Source of the DNA: Methylobacterium currus
GTDB taxonomy: Bacteria > Pseudomonadota > Alphaproteobacteria > Rhizobiales > Beijerinckiaceae
DNA length: 64,000 bases
Assembly: GCF_003058325.1 (NCBI RefSeq)
Contig: NZ_CP028843.1
Location: 1,832,001 to 1,896,000, forward strand
Direction of reading: 5' to 3'
Shown here: positions 50,765 to 62,500 of the stretch, one piece after another
How positions within the stretch are numbered: position 1 is the stretch's first letter
Layout: each line of letters opens with the position of its first letter
Program-made: the position numbers and the translations under genes
The notes under the pieces: generated by a model
The model's database searches: none
What the model was told of the DNA's origin: nothing
Seen by the model: the letters and a program-made list of their open reading frames with translations, nothing else

Positions 50765-51728
50765 GAACGTATCCGGCCTGTCCCTGCGGGATCTCGAATA
50801 CGTCGTGGCGGTCGCGGAAGAGGGCCATTTCGGCCGTGCCGCCGAGCGCTGCGCCGTGAGCCAGCCGACCTTGAGCGTGCAGGTGCGCAAGCTGGAGGAG
50901 GCGTTAGACCTTGCCCTCTTCGAGAGGTCGAACCGCCGGGTGCTGATGACCCCGAGCGGGCAGGCGGTGGTGCGCCAGGCCCGCGCGGTGCTGGCGGAGG
51001 CGCGGGCGCTGCTGCTGCTCGCCCGCGAGGGGGCCGGGAGCGGCCTGCGGGGCCGCCTCGTCCTGGCGGCGATCCAGACGCTGGGGCCCTACCTGTTTCC
51101 CCAGGTGCTGCGCGGCCTGCGCCAGGCCTTCCCGCACCTCGCCTTGAGCTTGAGCGAGGGACGCACGGCGGAGATCCTCGACGCCTTGCGCGAGGGCCGG
51201 GCCGATGCGGCCCTGATCTCCCTCCCGATCCCCGAGGCGGGGCTGACGGTCGCCCCCCTCTTCGACGAGCCGTTCCTGCTCGCCTGCCCGGCCGAGCACG
51301 CCTTCGCGGGCGGAAAGCCGCCGCTCCCCGGCGACCTCGCCGGCCCGGACCTGCTGCTCCTGGACGAGGGCAATTGCCTGCGCGACCAGGCGGTGGCGGC
51401 CTGCGGCGCCGGGCCGGCGAGCGGGCGCCACGCCACCAGCCTCGAGACCCTGCGCTCGATGGTGGCGGCGGGGGCCGGCTACACCCTGCTGCCGGCGCTC
51501 GCCGCCCCGCCCGGGCCCGACCCGACCGGGCTCACGATCTGCCGCCGCTTCGGGCCGGACGGCCCGCGCCGCACCATCGCGCTCGCCTGGCGTGCCAGCG
51601 ACCCGCGGGCCGAGGGCTTGGCCGAACTCGCCGGATTCTTCCGTCAGCATGCGCCGCACGCAACGCTGCCCCTCGGGCATCCGGCCGAGCCCGGCTCCGG
51701 TCGCCACGCTGGCACGATTCCCGTATAG
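50763..51728 (+). CDS. oxyR: Hydrogen peroxide-sensing regulator OxyR
   Basis: This is a LysR-family regulator of 321 residues. The N-terminal winged helix-turn-helix is [20 protein letters not shown] (about 21-40). The redox pair is Cys205 and Cys214 ([15 protein letters not shown]), with the same 9-residue spacing as C199 and C208 of E. coli OxyR, and the following [19 protein letters not shown] is also OxyR-specific. It should activate katA on peroxide stress. Pairing with divergent katA supports the call. Confidence 0.93.
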   Translation: MNVSGLSLRDLEYVVAVAEEGHFGRAAERCAVSQPTLSVQVRKLEEALDLALFERSNRRVLMTPSGQAVVRQARAVLAEARALLLLAREGAGSGLRGRLVLAAIQTLGPYLFPQVLRGLRQAFPHLALSLSEGRTAEILDALREGRADAALISLPIPEAGLTVAPLFDEPFLLACPAEHAFAGGKPPLPGDLAGPDLLLLDEGNCLRDQAVAACGAGPASGRHATSLETLRSMVAAGAGYTLLPALAAPPGPDPTGLTICRRFGPDGPRRTIALAWRASDPRAEGLAELAGFFRQHAPHATLPLGHPAEPGSGRHAGTIPV

Positions 51729-51778
51729 CGTCACGGCCGACGCTCCATTCTTCCCTGGACCCTGTTCTTTCCCCGACC

Positions 51779-52861
51779 ATGGACGCCATGCACCCCGCCT
51801 CGACGGATTGCCGTCGCTCGCTTCCCCGCGCGGCGGCCCTGTGGGCGGGCCTCGTCCTAGCCTCGGCCGCCCTCGCGGGCCTCTTCCATCTCGCCGGCTT
51901 CCCGGCCGCCCTGCTCCTCGGCCCGATGCTCGCAGCCATCGTGTTCGGGGTCCGCGGCGCGCCGATCCGGGTACCGCGGCTCGGCTTCCAGGGCGCGCAG
52001 GCGCTGATCGGCTGTCTCGTCGCCCACGCGGTCAACGCCTCGATCGCCGCGACGCTGATGCAGGACGGGCTGCTGATCCTGGCCGTCGTCGGCGTCACGG
52101 TGGTGGCCGCCGCGATCACCGGCTGGGTGCTGACCCGCATCCGCCTGCTCCCCGGCACCACCGCGGCCTGGGGCTCGTCGCCGGGCGGCGCCTCCGCCAT
52201 GGTGGCGATGGCGGAAGATTTCGGCGCCGATCCGCGCCTCGTCGCCTTCATGCAGTACGTCCGGGTCGCCTGCGTGGCGCTGACCGCCTCGTTGGTCGCG
52301 CGCTTCCTCGCCGGGGGCGCCGCCGCCGCGCCCGGCGCCGACATGGATCCGGCGCCGCTCGCGGTCCTCGGCACGCTGGCGGTGGCGGGCATCGGCGCCT
52401 GGCTGGGCCTACGCCTGCGCATTCCGGCGGGCGCCCTGATCGGCCCGCTCGCCATCGGGGCGACGCTGCACGCCACCGGGCTCGCCGGCATGGCCCTGCC
52501 CTCCTGGCTGCTGGCGCTCGCCTATGCGGGCATCGGCTGGACGGTGGGCCTGCGATTCACCCCCGCCACCGTGCGGGCGACGCTGTTCGCCCTGCCGGGC
52601 GTGCTGGTGGCGACCTTCGGGCTGATCGGCCTGTGCGGGTTCTGGGCCTGGGGCCTGACCTTCCTTCTGCCGATCGATCTCCTCACCGCCTTCCTGGCGA
52701 CGAGCCCGGGCGGGCTCGATTCGGTGGCGATCATCGCGGTCGGCACCCATTCGGACGTGTCCTTCGTCCTCGCCGTTCAGACCCTGCGGCTCCTCGTGGT
52801 GATCATCACCGGCCCGCTGGTGGCGAAGTGGATCTCTCGCAGCGCCGGCGAGGCGCGCTGA
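51779..52861 (+). CDS. AbrB-family membrane protein
   Basis: The 360-residue protein is an inner-membrane protein with about ten helices in two repeated halves. The repeats share TRIRLLPGTTAAWGSSPGG and LTAFLATSPGGLDSVAII. This is the AbrB duplication family, sometimes misnamed ammonia monooxygenase; it is presumed to be a transporter and its substrate is unknown. It is 50 bases after oxyR on the same strand, so it may share the peroxide response. ATG 51779 is preferred; ATG 51788 is close by. Confidence 0.8.
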   Translation: MDAMHPASTDCRRSLPRAAALWAGLVLASAALAGLFHLAGFPAALLLGPMLAAIVFGVRGAPIRVPRLGFQGAQALIGCLVAHAVNASIAATLMQDGLLILAVVGVTVVAAAITGWVLTRIRLLPGTTAAWGSSPGGASAMVAMAEDFGADPRLVAFMQYVRVACVALTASLVARFLAGGAAAAPGADMDPAPLAVLGTLAVAGIGAWLGLRLRIPAGALIGPLAIGATLHATGLAGMALPSWLLALAYAGIGWTVGLRFTPATVRATLFALPGVLVATFGLIGLCGFWAWGLTFLLPIDLLTAFLATSPGGLDSVAIIAVGTHSDVSFVLAVQTLRLLVVIITGPLVAKWISRSAGEAR

Positions 52862-52947
52862 GGCTAAACCGCACCAGTCAAGCTCGCATCCCGCAGCGAA
52901 ACCCGTTATTTCGGCGCTTCCGGCGAGGCGCCCCTCGCCCTCGAATC

Positions 52948-54516
<1,569 letters not shown>

Positions 54517-54556
54517 GGTCCTGCTCGATTTGGCTGGCCGACTTCCAACCCTCCTC

Positions 54557-54597
54557 GTCATCCCGGGTCCTCGCCTTTCGGCGAGCCCCAGGATGAC
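54557..54597. repeat. Intergenic palindromic element after ilvA
   Basis: GTCATCC ... GGATGAC is an imperfect 18-base stem (inner arms CTCGCC and GGCGAG around TTTC) 40 bases past the ilvA stop. This form, beginning CGTCATCCCGGG, is a common dispersed palindrome in Alphaproteobacteria. There is no T tract, so it is probably a repeat element rather than a terminator. Confidence 0.65.
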
Positions 54598-54766
54598 CCG
54601 GTGAGTCGTCCGGCCGCGAAAGCGCGTCCGGTGACGAAACGGAGACCGTTTCGTCATGAAAAAAGCGTCGAGATCCGCGATGGGAATCGATGCCCGGCCG
54701 TGATGCGGCCGGCCGCCGTCCGAATGCCTTGACGCCGCCCCGCCACAGGTTCACCTCTCGCGCCCG

Positions 54767-55675
54767 ATGCCTCCGCTCCTCGCCCTGCCCTTCCCCGCCA
54801 TCGACCCCGTCGCGGTCGCGATCGGGCCGTTGCAGATCAAGTGGTACGCCCTCGCCTACATCGTGGGCCTCGTGGGCGGCTGGTTCTACGCCAAGCGCCT
54901 GGTCTCGTCCCCCTCGCTCTGGGGCGCGGTGCGCCGGCCCACCCCCCTCGACATCGACGACCTGATCGTCTGGGTCGCGCTCGGCGTCGTGCTCGGCGGG
55001 CGCATCGGCTACGTGCTGTTCTACAACCTGGCCGCCTACCTGTCGCACCCGGCCGAGATCCTGGCGATCTGGCGCGGTGGCATGTCGTTCCATGGCGGCT
55101 TCCTCGGCGCGGTGCTGGCCCTGGTCCTGTTCGCCCGCCGCCGCGGCCTCAACGCCTACGCGATGCTCGACCTCGCCGCCGTGGTGGTGCCGATCGGGCT
55201 GTTCTTCGGCCGCATCGCCAATTTCGTGAACGGCGAGCTGTGGGGCCGGCCGGCGCCGGATTTTCCTTACGCCATCGTCTTCCCGAATGGCGGGCCGCTG
55301 CCGCGCCATCCGAGCCAGCTCTACGAGGCCGTCGCCGAGGGTCTGGTGCTGTTCGTCCTGATGGCGCTCGCGGTCCGGCGCGTCGGCTTCCGCCGCCCCG
55401 GCCTCCTCGGCGGCCTGTTCGTCGTCGGCTACGCCATCGCCCGCACCACCTGCGAGTTCTTCCGCGAGCCCGACCCGCAGCTCGGCTTCCTGTTCGGCAC
55501 CCATGTCGGGGCGCTCGGCGGCGGCATCACCATGGGGATGCTGCTCTGCGTGCCGATGCTGCTGATCGGCGCAGTGTTCATCCTGCGGGCCTGGCGCGGC
55601 GACACCCGGCCGCGGGCCCGGCTCGAAGCGGAGGCGGGGCCCGAGGCCGAGTCGCCGGAAGTGAAGTCCGCGTGA
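54767..55675 (+). CDS. lgt: Prolipoprotein diacylglyceryl transferase
   Basis: Lgt attaches diacylglycerol to the lipobox Cys of prolipoproteins in the inner membrane, the first step for the lipoproteins later released by LolCD. The 302-residue protein has about seven helices with the signature [21 protein letters not shown] (catalytic His region), [15 protein letters not shown] and RHPSQLYEA. Its stop overlaps the GTG start of the next gene, so translation is coupled. Confidence 0.96.
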   Translation: MPPLLALPFPAIDPVAVAIGPLQIKWYALAYIVGLVGGWFYAKRLVSSPSLWGAVRRPTPLDIDDLIVWVALGVVLGGRIGYVLFYNLAAYLSHPAEILAIWRGGMSFHGGFLGAVLALVLFARRRGLNAYAMLDLAAVVVPIGLFFGRIANFVNGELWGRPAPDFPYAIVFPNGGPLPRHPSQLYEAVAEGLVLFVLMALAVRRVGFRRPGLLGGLFVVGYAIARTTCEFFREPDPQLGFLFGTHVGALGGGITMGMLLCVPMLLIGAVFILRAWRGDTRPRARLEAEAGPEAESPEVKSA

Positions 55676-56757
55676 GCGATACGCCGCTCCTCGGCGAGCT
55701 GCGCCGCCTGATCGCCGTCGAGGGGCCGATCACCATCGAGCGCTACATGGCGCTCTGCCTCGGCCACCCGGTCCACGGCTATTACCGCACCCGCGATCCG
55801 CTGGGCGCGGCCGGCGACTTCACCACGGCGCCGGAGATCAGCCAGATCTTCGGCGAGTTGCTGGGCCTGTGGACGGCGGAGGTCTGGTACGGTCTCGGGC
55901 GCCCGGCTCCCTTCCGCCTGGTCGAGCTCGGCCCCGGCCGCGGTACGCTGATGGCGGACGCGCTGCGGGCGCTGCGCGCTGCGGCGCCTGACTGCTTGGC
56001 TGCCGCCGACCTCCACCTCGTCGAGACCAGCCCCACCTTGCGGGCCGCGCAGGAGCGGGCGCTCGCGAACGCCGCCCCGACCTGGCACGACGCGATCGAC
56101 ACCCTACCGGGCGGCCCGGCGATCCTCATCGCCAACGAGTTCTTCGACGCCCTGCCGGTGCGCCAGTACCAGCGCACGGAGCGCGGCTGGTGCGAGCGCC
56201 GAGTGGGCCTGAACGGCGACGCCCTCGCCTTCGGATTGAGCCCCGATCCGACGCCGGAGATCACCGCGCCAGAGATCGCCCCGCACGCCGCGCCGGGCGC
56301 GATCCTGACCCTGCCGGCCGTCGCCCTCGACCTCATCCGCCAGATCGCCGGCCGCCTCGCCCGCGAGGGCGGCGCGCTCGCGGCCATCGATTACGGCGAC
56401 CTCTATGGCGGCACCGCCGACACGCTCCAGGCGGTGGCGCGCCACCGCTTCGCCGATCCGCTCGCGGCCCCGGGCGAGACCGACCTGACCGCGCAGGTGG
56501 ATTTTGCGGCGCTCGCCCGCGCCGCCGCGGGGGAAGGCGCCGTGGTGCACGGCCCGGTGACGCAGGCCGATTTCCTCCTCGCGCTCGGCCTCGCCCAGCG
56601 GGCCGAGCGCCTCGCCGCCCGGGCGAACCCGGTCCAGGCCGCCGCCGTCAAGGCCGGGGCCGACCGCCTGATCGACCGCACCCCCCGCGACATGGGCCAC
56701 CTGTTCAAGGTCATGGGCCTCGCGGGCCCGGGCCAGCCGGGCCTGCCGGGATTTTAG
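55672..56757 (+). CDS. MidA/NDUFAF7-type SAM-dependent methyltransferase
   Basis: The 361-residue protein belongs to the DUF185 (MidA) family. SAM motif I is ELGPGRGTL (85-93), preceded by the family block [15 protein letters not shown], and [15 protein letters not shown] follows. The human member NDUFAF7 dimethylates an arginine of NDUFS2, the NuoD equivalent, during complex I assembly. Whether the bacterial protein does this is not established. Start GTG 55672 gives GTGA overlap with lgt and the family length. It lies with lgt and the PgeF-type gene, a common local cluster. Confidence 0.88.
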   Translation: MSDTPLLGELRRLIAVEGPITIERYMALCLGHPVHGYYRTRDPLGAAGDFTTAPEISQIFGELLGLWTAEVWYGLGRPAPFRLVELGPGRGTLMADALRALRAAAPDCLAAADLHLVETSPTLRAAQERALANAAPTWHDAIDTLPGGPAILIANEFFDALPVRQYQRTERGWCERRVGLNGDALAFGLSPDPTPEITAPEIAPHAAPGAILTLPAVALDLIRQIAGRLAREGGALAAIDYGDLYGGTADTLQAVARHRFADPLAAPGETDLTAQVDFAALARAAAGEGAVVHGPVTQADFLLALGLAQRAERLAARANPVQAAAVKAGADRLIDRTPRDMGHLFKVMGLAGPGQPGLPGF

Positions 56758-56761
56758 TGCA

Positions 56762-56830
56762 CCTCACGAAACTCCCGTTGCGCCGACGCGGCCACGATGA
56801 GCGATGTCGTCGACCGGGAGTTTCGTGAGG
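56762..56830. repeat. Perfect 16-base inverted repeat with 37-base loop
   Basis: CCTCACGAAACTCCCG (56762-56777) and its exact complement CGGGAGTTTCGTGAGG (56815-56830) flank 37 bases. It begins just after the methyltransferase stop and ends about 75 bases before the PgeF-type start. It could fold as a large hairpin in mRNA. There is no T tract. Confidence 0.8.
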
Positions 56831-56905
56831 GACACCGAGCTTCCCGCTTTCGACACGATTTTCCGGCGATCCTGCGGGACGCCTTGCCGCCAGGACGATC
56901 CCGCG

Positions 56906-57673
56906 ATGTTCATCGAAGCGCCCGAGCTCAGCTCCCATTCCGAGATCCGCCATGCCTTCTTCACCCGGAAGGGCGGCGTGTCGGAAGGGCTCTACGCCTC
57001 CCTCAATGGCGGCCTCGGCTCCGGCGACGACCCTGCCCGGGTGCGGGAGAACCGCCGCCGCATGACGGCGCAGCTCGCGTTGCCGCCGGAGAACCTGGTG
57101 AGCCTCTACCAGATTCATTCGGCGGAAGCCCTGGTGGTCGAGGCGCCCTTCGCCGAGCGCCCCCGCGCCGACGCGATGGCGACCCGGGTGCCGGGTCTGG
57201 CGCTCGGCATCCTCACCGCCGATTGCGGACCGATCCTGTTCGCCGACCCGGTCAACCGCGTCGTGGGCGCCGCCCATGCCGGCTGGAAGGGCGCGCTCAC
57301 CGGCGTGATCGAGGCGACGCTCTCCGCCATGGAGGGCCTGGGCGCCGAGCGCACCGGCATCGTGGCGGTGCTCGGGCCGACGATCGGGCCTCAGGCCTAC
57401 GAGGTCGGCCCGGAATTCCGTGAGCGCTTCGAGGCGGCGGATCCGGAGAATACCCGCTACTTCGCAGCCAGCCCGGAGCGCGAGTCCCACAGCCTGTTCG
57501 ACCTGCCGGCCTACATCGTCGCCCGCCTCGGGCGGGCGGGAATCGGCGAGGTGGCGAATTTAGGCCTGTGCACCTACGCCGATCCGGACCGATTCTTCAG
57601 CTATCGCCGCACCACCCACCGGAGCGAGGCCGATTACGGCCGGCTCGTCTCGGCCATCGCGGTGACCCCGTGA
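56906..57673 (+). CDS. pgeF: Peptidoglycan editing factor / polyphenol oxidase family
   Basis: The 255-residue protein is of the YfiH/DUF152 family. The metal-site residues are His71 (YQIHSAEAL), Cys107 (TADCGPILF) and His124 (AAHAGWKGAL), all present, plus LCTYADPDRFFSYRR near the end. In E. coli PgeF prevents wrong amino acids in peptidoglycan precursors; other members oxidise phenols or act on purine nucleosides. ATG 56906 is chosen since the family block SHSEIRHAFFTRKGGVS follows directly; an upstream ATG adds residues that read through the inverted repeat. The ribosome-binding site is weak. Confidence 0.9.
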   Translation: MFIEAPELSSHSEIRHAFFTRKGGVSEGLYASLNGGLGSGDDPARVRENRRRMTAQLALPPENLVSLYQIHSAEALVVEAPFAERPRADAMATRVPGLALGILTADCGPILFADPVNRVVGAAHAGWKGALTGVIEATLSAMEGLGAERTGIVAVLGPTIGPQAYEVGPEFRERFEAADPENTRYFAASPERESHSLFDLPAYIVARLGRAGIGEVANLGLCTYADPDRFFSYRRTTHRSEADYGRLVSAIAVTP

Positions 57674-57994
57674 GGAGGGCCGCGCAGGGGCGGCTCAGGG
57701 GCTCGATTCGCACCTCGTAGGGCGCCGTTCGGCTTTCTTTAGGATTGATCCGGCAAGCGTAGCAAAAAAATGTGTGCGCCGGTGAACCTTGGCCATTGGT
57801 GCGCGTTGAGGGGGTAAGGAGCCAAGGGAATGCTCGCGATGAACAGCCGTTAAGGCCGCGGTGAAACTCACCAGCGTTGTCGCGAGGACACAGCTTTCCC
57901 GGAGCTACCGGGGTATGTCGGGGACACTGCTTCGGTTGACCGCCGACCCGCAAACGGGCGCCGTCGCCGCGGCATAGTAGGAAGGACCAGTTCC
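57674..57994. other. Intergenic region before the outer-membrane protein gene
   Basis: About 320 bases with no gene. The middle holds an A-rich patch (near 57764-57770) unlike the surroundings, and the region must contain the promoter and a long leader of the outer-membrane gene. I could not choose a -35/-10 pair. GGAAGGA lies seven bases before the ATG at 57995 as a strong ribosome-binding site. Confidence 0.5.
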
Positions 57995-58912
57995 ATGAAG
58001 TCGCTTCTCAAGAGCGCTACCGCCCTCGCTGGCATCGTCGTCGCCGGTTCGGCTCTCGCTGCCGACCTGCCGCGTCGCGTTGCTCCGCCGCCGGTCTTCA
58101 CGCCGGTTCCGGTTTTCACCTGGACGGGCTTCTACGCCGGTTTCAACGCTGGCTACGGCTTCAACACCGCTGACACCCGCGCCCCGACCGTCGTCGGCGT
58201 GCCGGCCGGCACCACCCTCGGCAACACCGTGTTCGTGACCGCCGCCGGCGTGCCCACGAACGGCGTGCTCGCCTTCGACAACCGCAACAGCAACGACGGC
58301 TTCGTCGGCGGTGGCCAGATCGGCTACAACTACCAGTTCACCCCGGGCTCGGGCGTGGTCGTCGGCATCGAGGCCGACGCCCAGTACGTCGACTTCGGCC
58401 GCAGCCGCAACCGCTACGCCTTCGCCACCGCTCCGGGCGGCGGCATCGTGCCCGGCACCCTGGTGTTCAACCCGAACGGCATCTCGGGCCTGGACTTCTT
58501 CGGCACCGTGCGCGGCCGTCTCGGCTACGCCTGGGACCGCACCCTCGTCTACGCCACCGGCGGCTTCGCCTACGGCTCGGGCGGCGGTCGCGACTTCGGC
58601 CTGCCGAACAGCTCCTCCGACAACTTCCAGACCGGCTGGGTCGTCGGCGGCGGCGTCGAGTACGCTCTGCCCACCGACTCGTTCCTGAACTTCTTCCGTT
58701 CGTCGGCCGTGACCCTGAAGGTCGAAGGCCTGTACGTGAACCTGGATCAGGGCAACCGCAACAACGGCGTGTTCGCGCAGACCACCAACGGCACCCAGTA
58801 CTCGGTGTTCTCGCCGGGCGTGGTGTCGGTCGGCCCGGCCAACCTGTACCGTCGCGAGACCGAGTTCGCGGTCGTCCGCGCCGGCCTGAACTACAAGTTC
58901 AACGGCTTCTAG
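57995..58912 (+). CDS. Outer membrane beta-barrel protein, Omp25/RopB family
   Basis: The 305-residue protein has a Sec signal peptide ending AGSALAADLP and an 8-strand beta-barrel of the Omp25/Omp31/RopB kind. The typical opening is FTWTGFYAGFNAGYGF, the middle has GFVGGGQIGYNYQF and GTVRGRLGYAWDRTLVYAT, and the last strand is FAVVRAGLNYKFNGF, ending in Phe as outer-membrane barrels do. Codon use is notably uniform (GGC, GTC, AAC), fitting strong expression. It has its own terminator and is monocistronic. Confidence 0.93.
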   Translation: MKSLLKSATALAGIVVAGSALAADLPRRVAPPPVFTPVPVFTWTGFYAGFNAGYGFNTADTRAPTVVGVPAGTTLGNTVFVTAAGVPTNGVLAFDNRNSNDGFVGGGQIGYNYQFTPGSGVVVGIEADAQYVDFGRSRNRYAFATAPGGGIVPGTLVFNPNGISGLDFFGTVRGRLGYAWDRTLVYATGGFAYGSGGGRDFGLPNSSSDNFQTGWVVGGGVEYALPTDSFLNFFRSSAVTLKVEGLYVNLDQGNRNNGVFAQTTNGTQYSVFSPGVVSVGPANLYRRETEFAVVRAGLNYKFNGF

Positions 58913-58941
58913 TCGTCTCACTCCGTCACTCGGACGGAGCG

Positions 58942-58972
58942 GAGCCCGGCCTCACGGCCGGGCTCTTTTTTT
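58942..58972 (+). terminator. Rho-independent terminator of the outer-membrane protein gene
   Basis: A 9-base perfect stem GAGCCCGGC / GCCGGGCTC with a six-base loop runs into seven T residues, 29 bases past the stop. The Lrp/AsnC gene ends 10 bases further in the opposite direction. Confidence 0.92.
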
Positions 58973-58981
58973 GCGAATCGA

Positions 58982-59491
58982 TCATGCGCCCGTCGGCACC
59001 TTCACGCTGAACTTCACCTCGCGCAGGGCGAAGTTCGAGTGGATCTGCTGCACCGCCGGGCAGGAGAACACCGCCTCCTGCAGGAAGCGCTCGTAGTGCT
59101 GGGCATCCCGCACCACGACCCGCAGCAGGTAATCGGCCTGTCCGGTCGTCGAGAAGCATTCCAGCACCTCGTCCCGGCGCCCGATGACGCGCTCGAAGTC
59201 CGCCACGCCTTCCCGGTCGTGCTTGGCCAGGGTCACGTGGGCGAAGACGCATTGGCCGTGGCCGAGCGCCGCCGCATCGACCAGCGCGACGTAGCCGCGG
59301 ATGATGCCCCGCTCCTCCAGCGCCTTCAGCCGTCGCCAGGTCGGCGAGGTCGACAGCCCGATCCGCTGCGCGAGGTCCTGCACCGAGAGCCGGGCATCGT
59401 CCTGCAGCGCGTCCAGGATCGCCCGCTCGAAGCGGTCCGGCGCGTCTCCCCGTTCAGGCATGGGCATGTCTCGTTTTGGCGTTTTCGGCAT
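58982..59491 (-). CDS. Lrp/AsnC-family transcriptional regulator
   Basis: The 169-residue protein has an N-terminal winged helix-turn-helix (LDALQDDARLSVQDLAQRIG, STSPTWRRLKALEERGII) and a C-terminal RAM effector domain (YVALVDAAALGHGQ; CFSTTGQADYLLRVVV). ATG 59491 is chosen since GGAGGT lies seven bases upstream. It is divergent from the indolepyruvate ferredoxin oxidoreductase gene with 92 bases between starts, so it probably controls that gene in response to an amino acid. Confidence 0.93.
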   Translation of the reverse strand: MPKTPKRDMPMPERGDAPDRFERAILDALQDDARLSVQDLAQRIGLSTSPTWRRLKALEERGIIRGYVALVDAAALGHGQCVFAHVTLAKHDREGVADFERVIGRRDEVLECFSTTGQADYLLRVVVRDAQHYERFLQEAVFSCPAVQQIHSNFALREVKFSVKVPTGA

Positions 59492-59583
59492 CAATCATAC
59501 CTCCATGGCCCCTGTGGCGGAAGTGAAAGAGGCAGGTTTTGCTCCAGGGCCCGGCATAGCCTGACGGCGAGGAGACCCCGCCG

Positions 59584-62500
59584 ATGCCCGAGCTCGACCG
59601 CGCCTATCGCCTCGACGACCGTTTCGACCGCTCGGCCGGGCGGGCCTACATGACCGGCACGCAGGCCCTGGTGCGCCTCCTCCTGTCGCAAGCCGCGATC
59701 GACCGCCGCGACGGGCTCAAGACCGCCGGCCTCGTCTCCGGCTATCGCGGCTCGCCGCTCGGCGCCGTCGACCAGGAATTGTGGCGGGCGAAAGATCGCC
59801 TCGCGCAGGCCGGCATCCGCTTCCAGCCCGGCATCAACGAGGATCTGGCGGCGGCAGCGCTCCTCGGCAGCCAGCGGGTCGCCCTCGATCCGGCCGCCAC
59901 CGTCGAAGGGGTGTTCGGCCTCTGGTACGGCAAGGGCCCGGGGGTCGACCGCTCCGGCGACGCCCTCAAGCACGGCAACGCCTATGGCAGCAGCCCGAAG
60001 GGCGGCGTGCTGGTCGTCGCCGGCGACGACCACGGCTGCGTCTCCTCCTCGATGTCGCACCAGAGCGACCTCGCGCTCGCGGCCTGGCACATGCCGGTGA
60101 TCCACCCGGGCAGCCTCGCCGAGTACGAGGCCTACGGCCTGTGGGGCTTCGCCGCCTCGCGCTTCTCCGGCGCCTGGGTCGGCTTCAAGGCGATCTCCGA
60201 GGTGGTGGAGGGCGCCGCCTCGGTCGGGCTGTCCCCGCTGCCGTCCTTCGCGACCCCCGATTTCACCCCGCCGCCGGGCGGCCTGCACATCCGCTGGCCC
60301 GATCTGCCGAGCCTCGCCATCGAGGCGCGCGCGCTGCAAAAGCTCGAGGCGATCCGTGCCTTTGCCCGGGCCAACCCCCTCGACCGGCTGGTGGTGGCGC
60401 CGGAGCGCCCCCGCCTCCTCGTCGTCACGGTCGGCAAGGCGCATGGCGACGCGATGGAAGCGTTCCGGCTCCTCGGCCACGACCCGGACTCGCTGCGCGC
60501 GGCCGGTGTCGCGGTGCTGAAGGTCGGCCTCGTCCATCCCCTCGACGTCGCCGGACTCTCAGGCGCAGCGGCGGGCGTCGAGACCGTGCTGGTGATCGAG
60601 GAGAAGGCGCCGCTCGTCGAGCGCCAGCTGCGCGACGGCCTCTACGATCTGCCGAGCGAGCACCGCCCGCGGATCCTCGGCAAGCGCGATGCGGCCGGCA
60701 AACCCCTGGTGTCCGAGGTCGAGGAGCTGCGCCCCTCGCGCCTCGCCGGGATCCTGGCCGAGGCCCTGCGCCCTCTCGGCCTCGCCGTCGCGACGCCGGA
60801 GATCCCGTCCATCGCCGCAGCCTCCGGGCCGCTTCCGGTGCGGACGCCGTATTTCTGCTCCGGCTGCCCGCACAACACCTCGACCCGGGTGCCGGAGGGC
60901 TCGCAGGGCCGGGCCGGCATCGGCTGCCACTTCATGGCGAACTGGATGGAGCGCGACACCACCGGCATCGTGCCGATGGGGGCCGAGGGGGTCGACTGGA
61001 CCGGCCAGGCGCCCTTCACCCGCCAGGCCCACGTCTTCCAGAATCTCGGCGACGGGACCTACTTCCATTCCGGCCACGCGGCGATCCGGCAGGCGGTCGC
61101 GAGCGGGGCCAACATCACCTACAAGATCCTCTACAACGACGCGGTGGCGATGACCGGCGGCCAGCCGGTCGACGGCGTGCTCACCGTGCCGCAGATCACC
61201 CGCCTGGTCTCGGCCGAGGGCGCGCGCCGGGTCGTCGTGGTGTCGGACGATCCCACCCGGGTGGCGAGGAGCGCCGCCCGCGATCCCCTCGGCCCCGGCG
61301 TCACCCTGCATCACCGCGACGACCTCGACGCCGTGCAGCGGGAATTGCGCGAGACGAAGGGCGTCACCGTGCTGGTCTACGACCAGACCTGCGCCACCGA
61401 GGCGCGCCGGCGGCGCAAGCGCGGCACGAGCCCGCAACCGGCGCGACGCGCGGTCATCAATCCCCTCGTCTGCGAGGGCTGCGGCGACTGCCAGCAGAAA
61501 TCGAACTGCCTCTCGGTCGTACCGGTCGAGACCGAGTTCGGCCGGAAGCGCGCCATCGACCAGACCGGCTGCAACAGCGACCTCTCCTGCCTCAAGGGCT
61601 TCTGCCCGTCCTTCGTGACGCTCGAGGGCGCGACGCCCCGGCGCCGGCCCGGCGTCGCGGTCGCGCCGGAGACCGTCGCTTCCCGCGCCGCCGCGCTCCC
61701 GGAGCCCGACACGGCCCTCGGCGCGGCGCCTTATGAGATCCTGGTCGCCGGCGTCGGCGGCACCGGCGTGGTGACGGTGGGCGCCCTCATCACCATGGCG
61801 GCCCATCTCGAAGGGCGCGGCGCCAGCGTGCTCGACTTCATGGGCTTCGCCCAGAAGGGCGGGCAGGTGCTCTCCTTCGTGCGGCTGGCCGACGATCCGG
61901 GCGCGCTCCATCAGGTGCGGATCGACCGCGGCCGGGCCGACGCGGTCCTGGCCTGCGACCTCGTGGTGGCGGCGAGCTCCGATGCGGCGTCGGTGATCGA
62001 TCCCGCCCGCACCCGGATCATCGCCAACACCCACGAGATCCCGACCGGCGCCTCCTTACGCGACCCGAAGGCCCGCATCGACACGCGGATGCTCGAGAAC
62101 CTGCTCGCCCGCCGGGTCCGGGCCGGGGCGCTGCGCAGCCTCGACGCGCAGGCGATGGCCGCGCGGCTGACCGGCGACGCGCAAGCCGCCAACGTGCTGC
62201 TCTTAGGCTTCGCCTGGCAATGCGGGCTGGTCCCGGTCTCCCGCGACGCCCTCGACCAGGCGGTGGCGCTGAACGGCGTCGCGGTGGCGGGCAACCGTCT
62301 GGCGCTGGCCTGGGGCCGGCTGCTCGCCGCCGATCCGGCCTTCGTCGAGGCTCATCTCGCCCCGGAACCCGCGCCCGCGCAGGACCTGGATGCGCTGGTG
62401 GCGCGCCGGGCCGAGTACCTCACCGCCTACCAGGACGGGCTTTACGCCGCGCGCTACCGCGACCGGGTCGCAAGGGTGCGGGCACGGGGCGGCGACGTGC

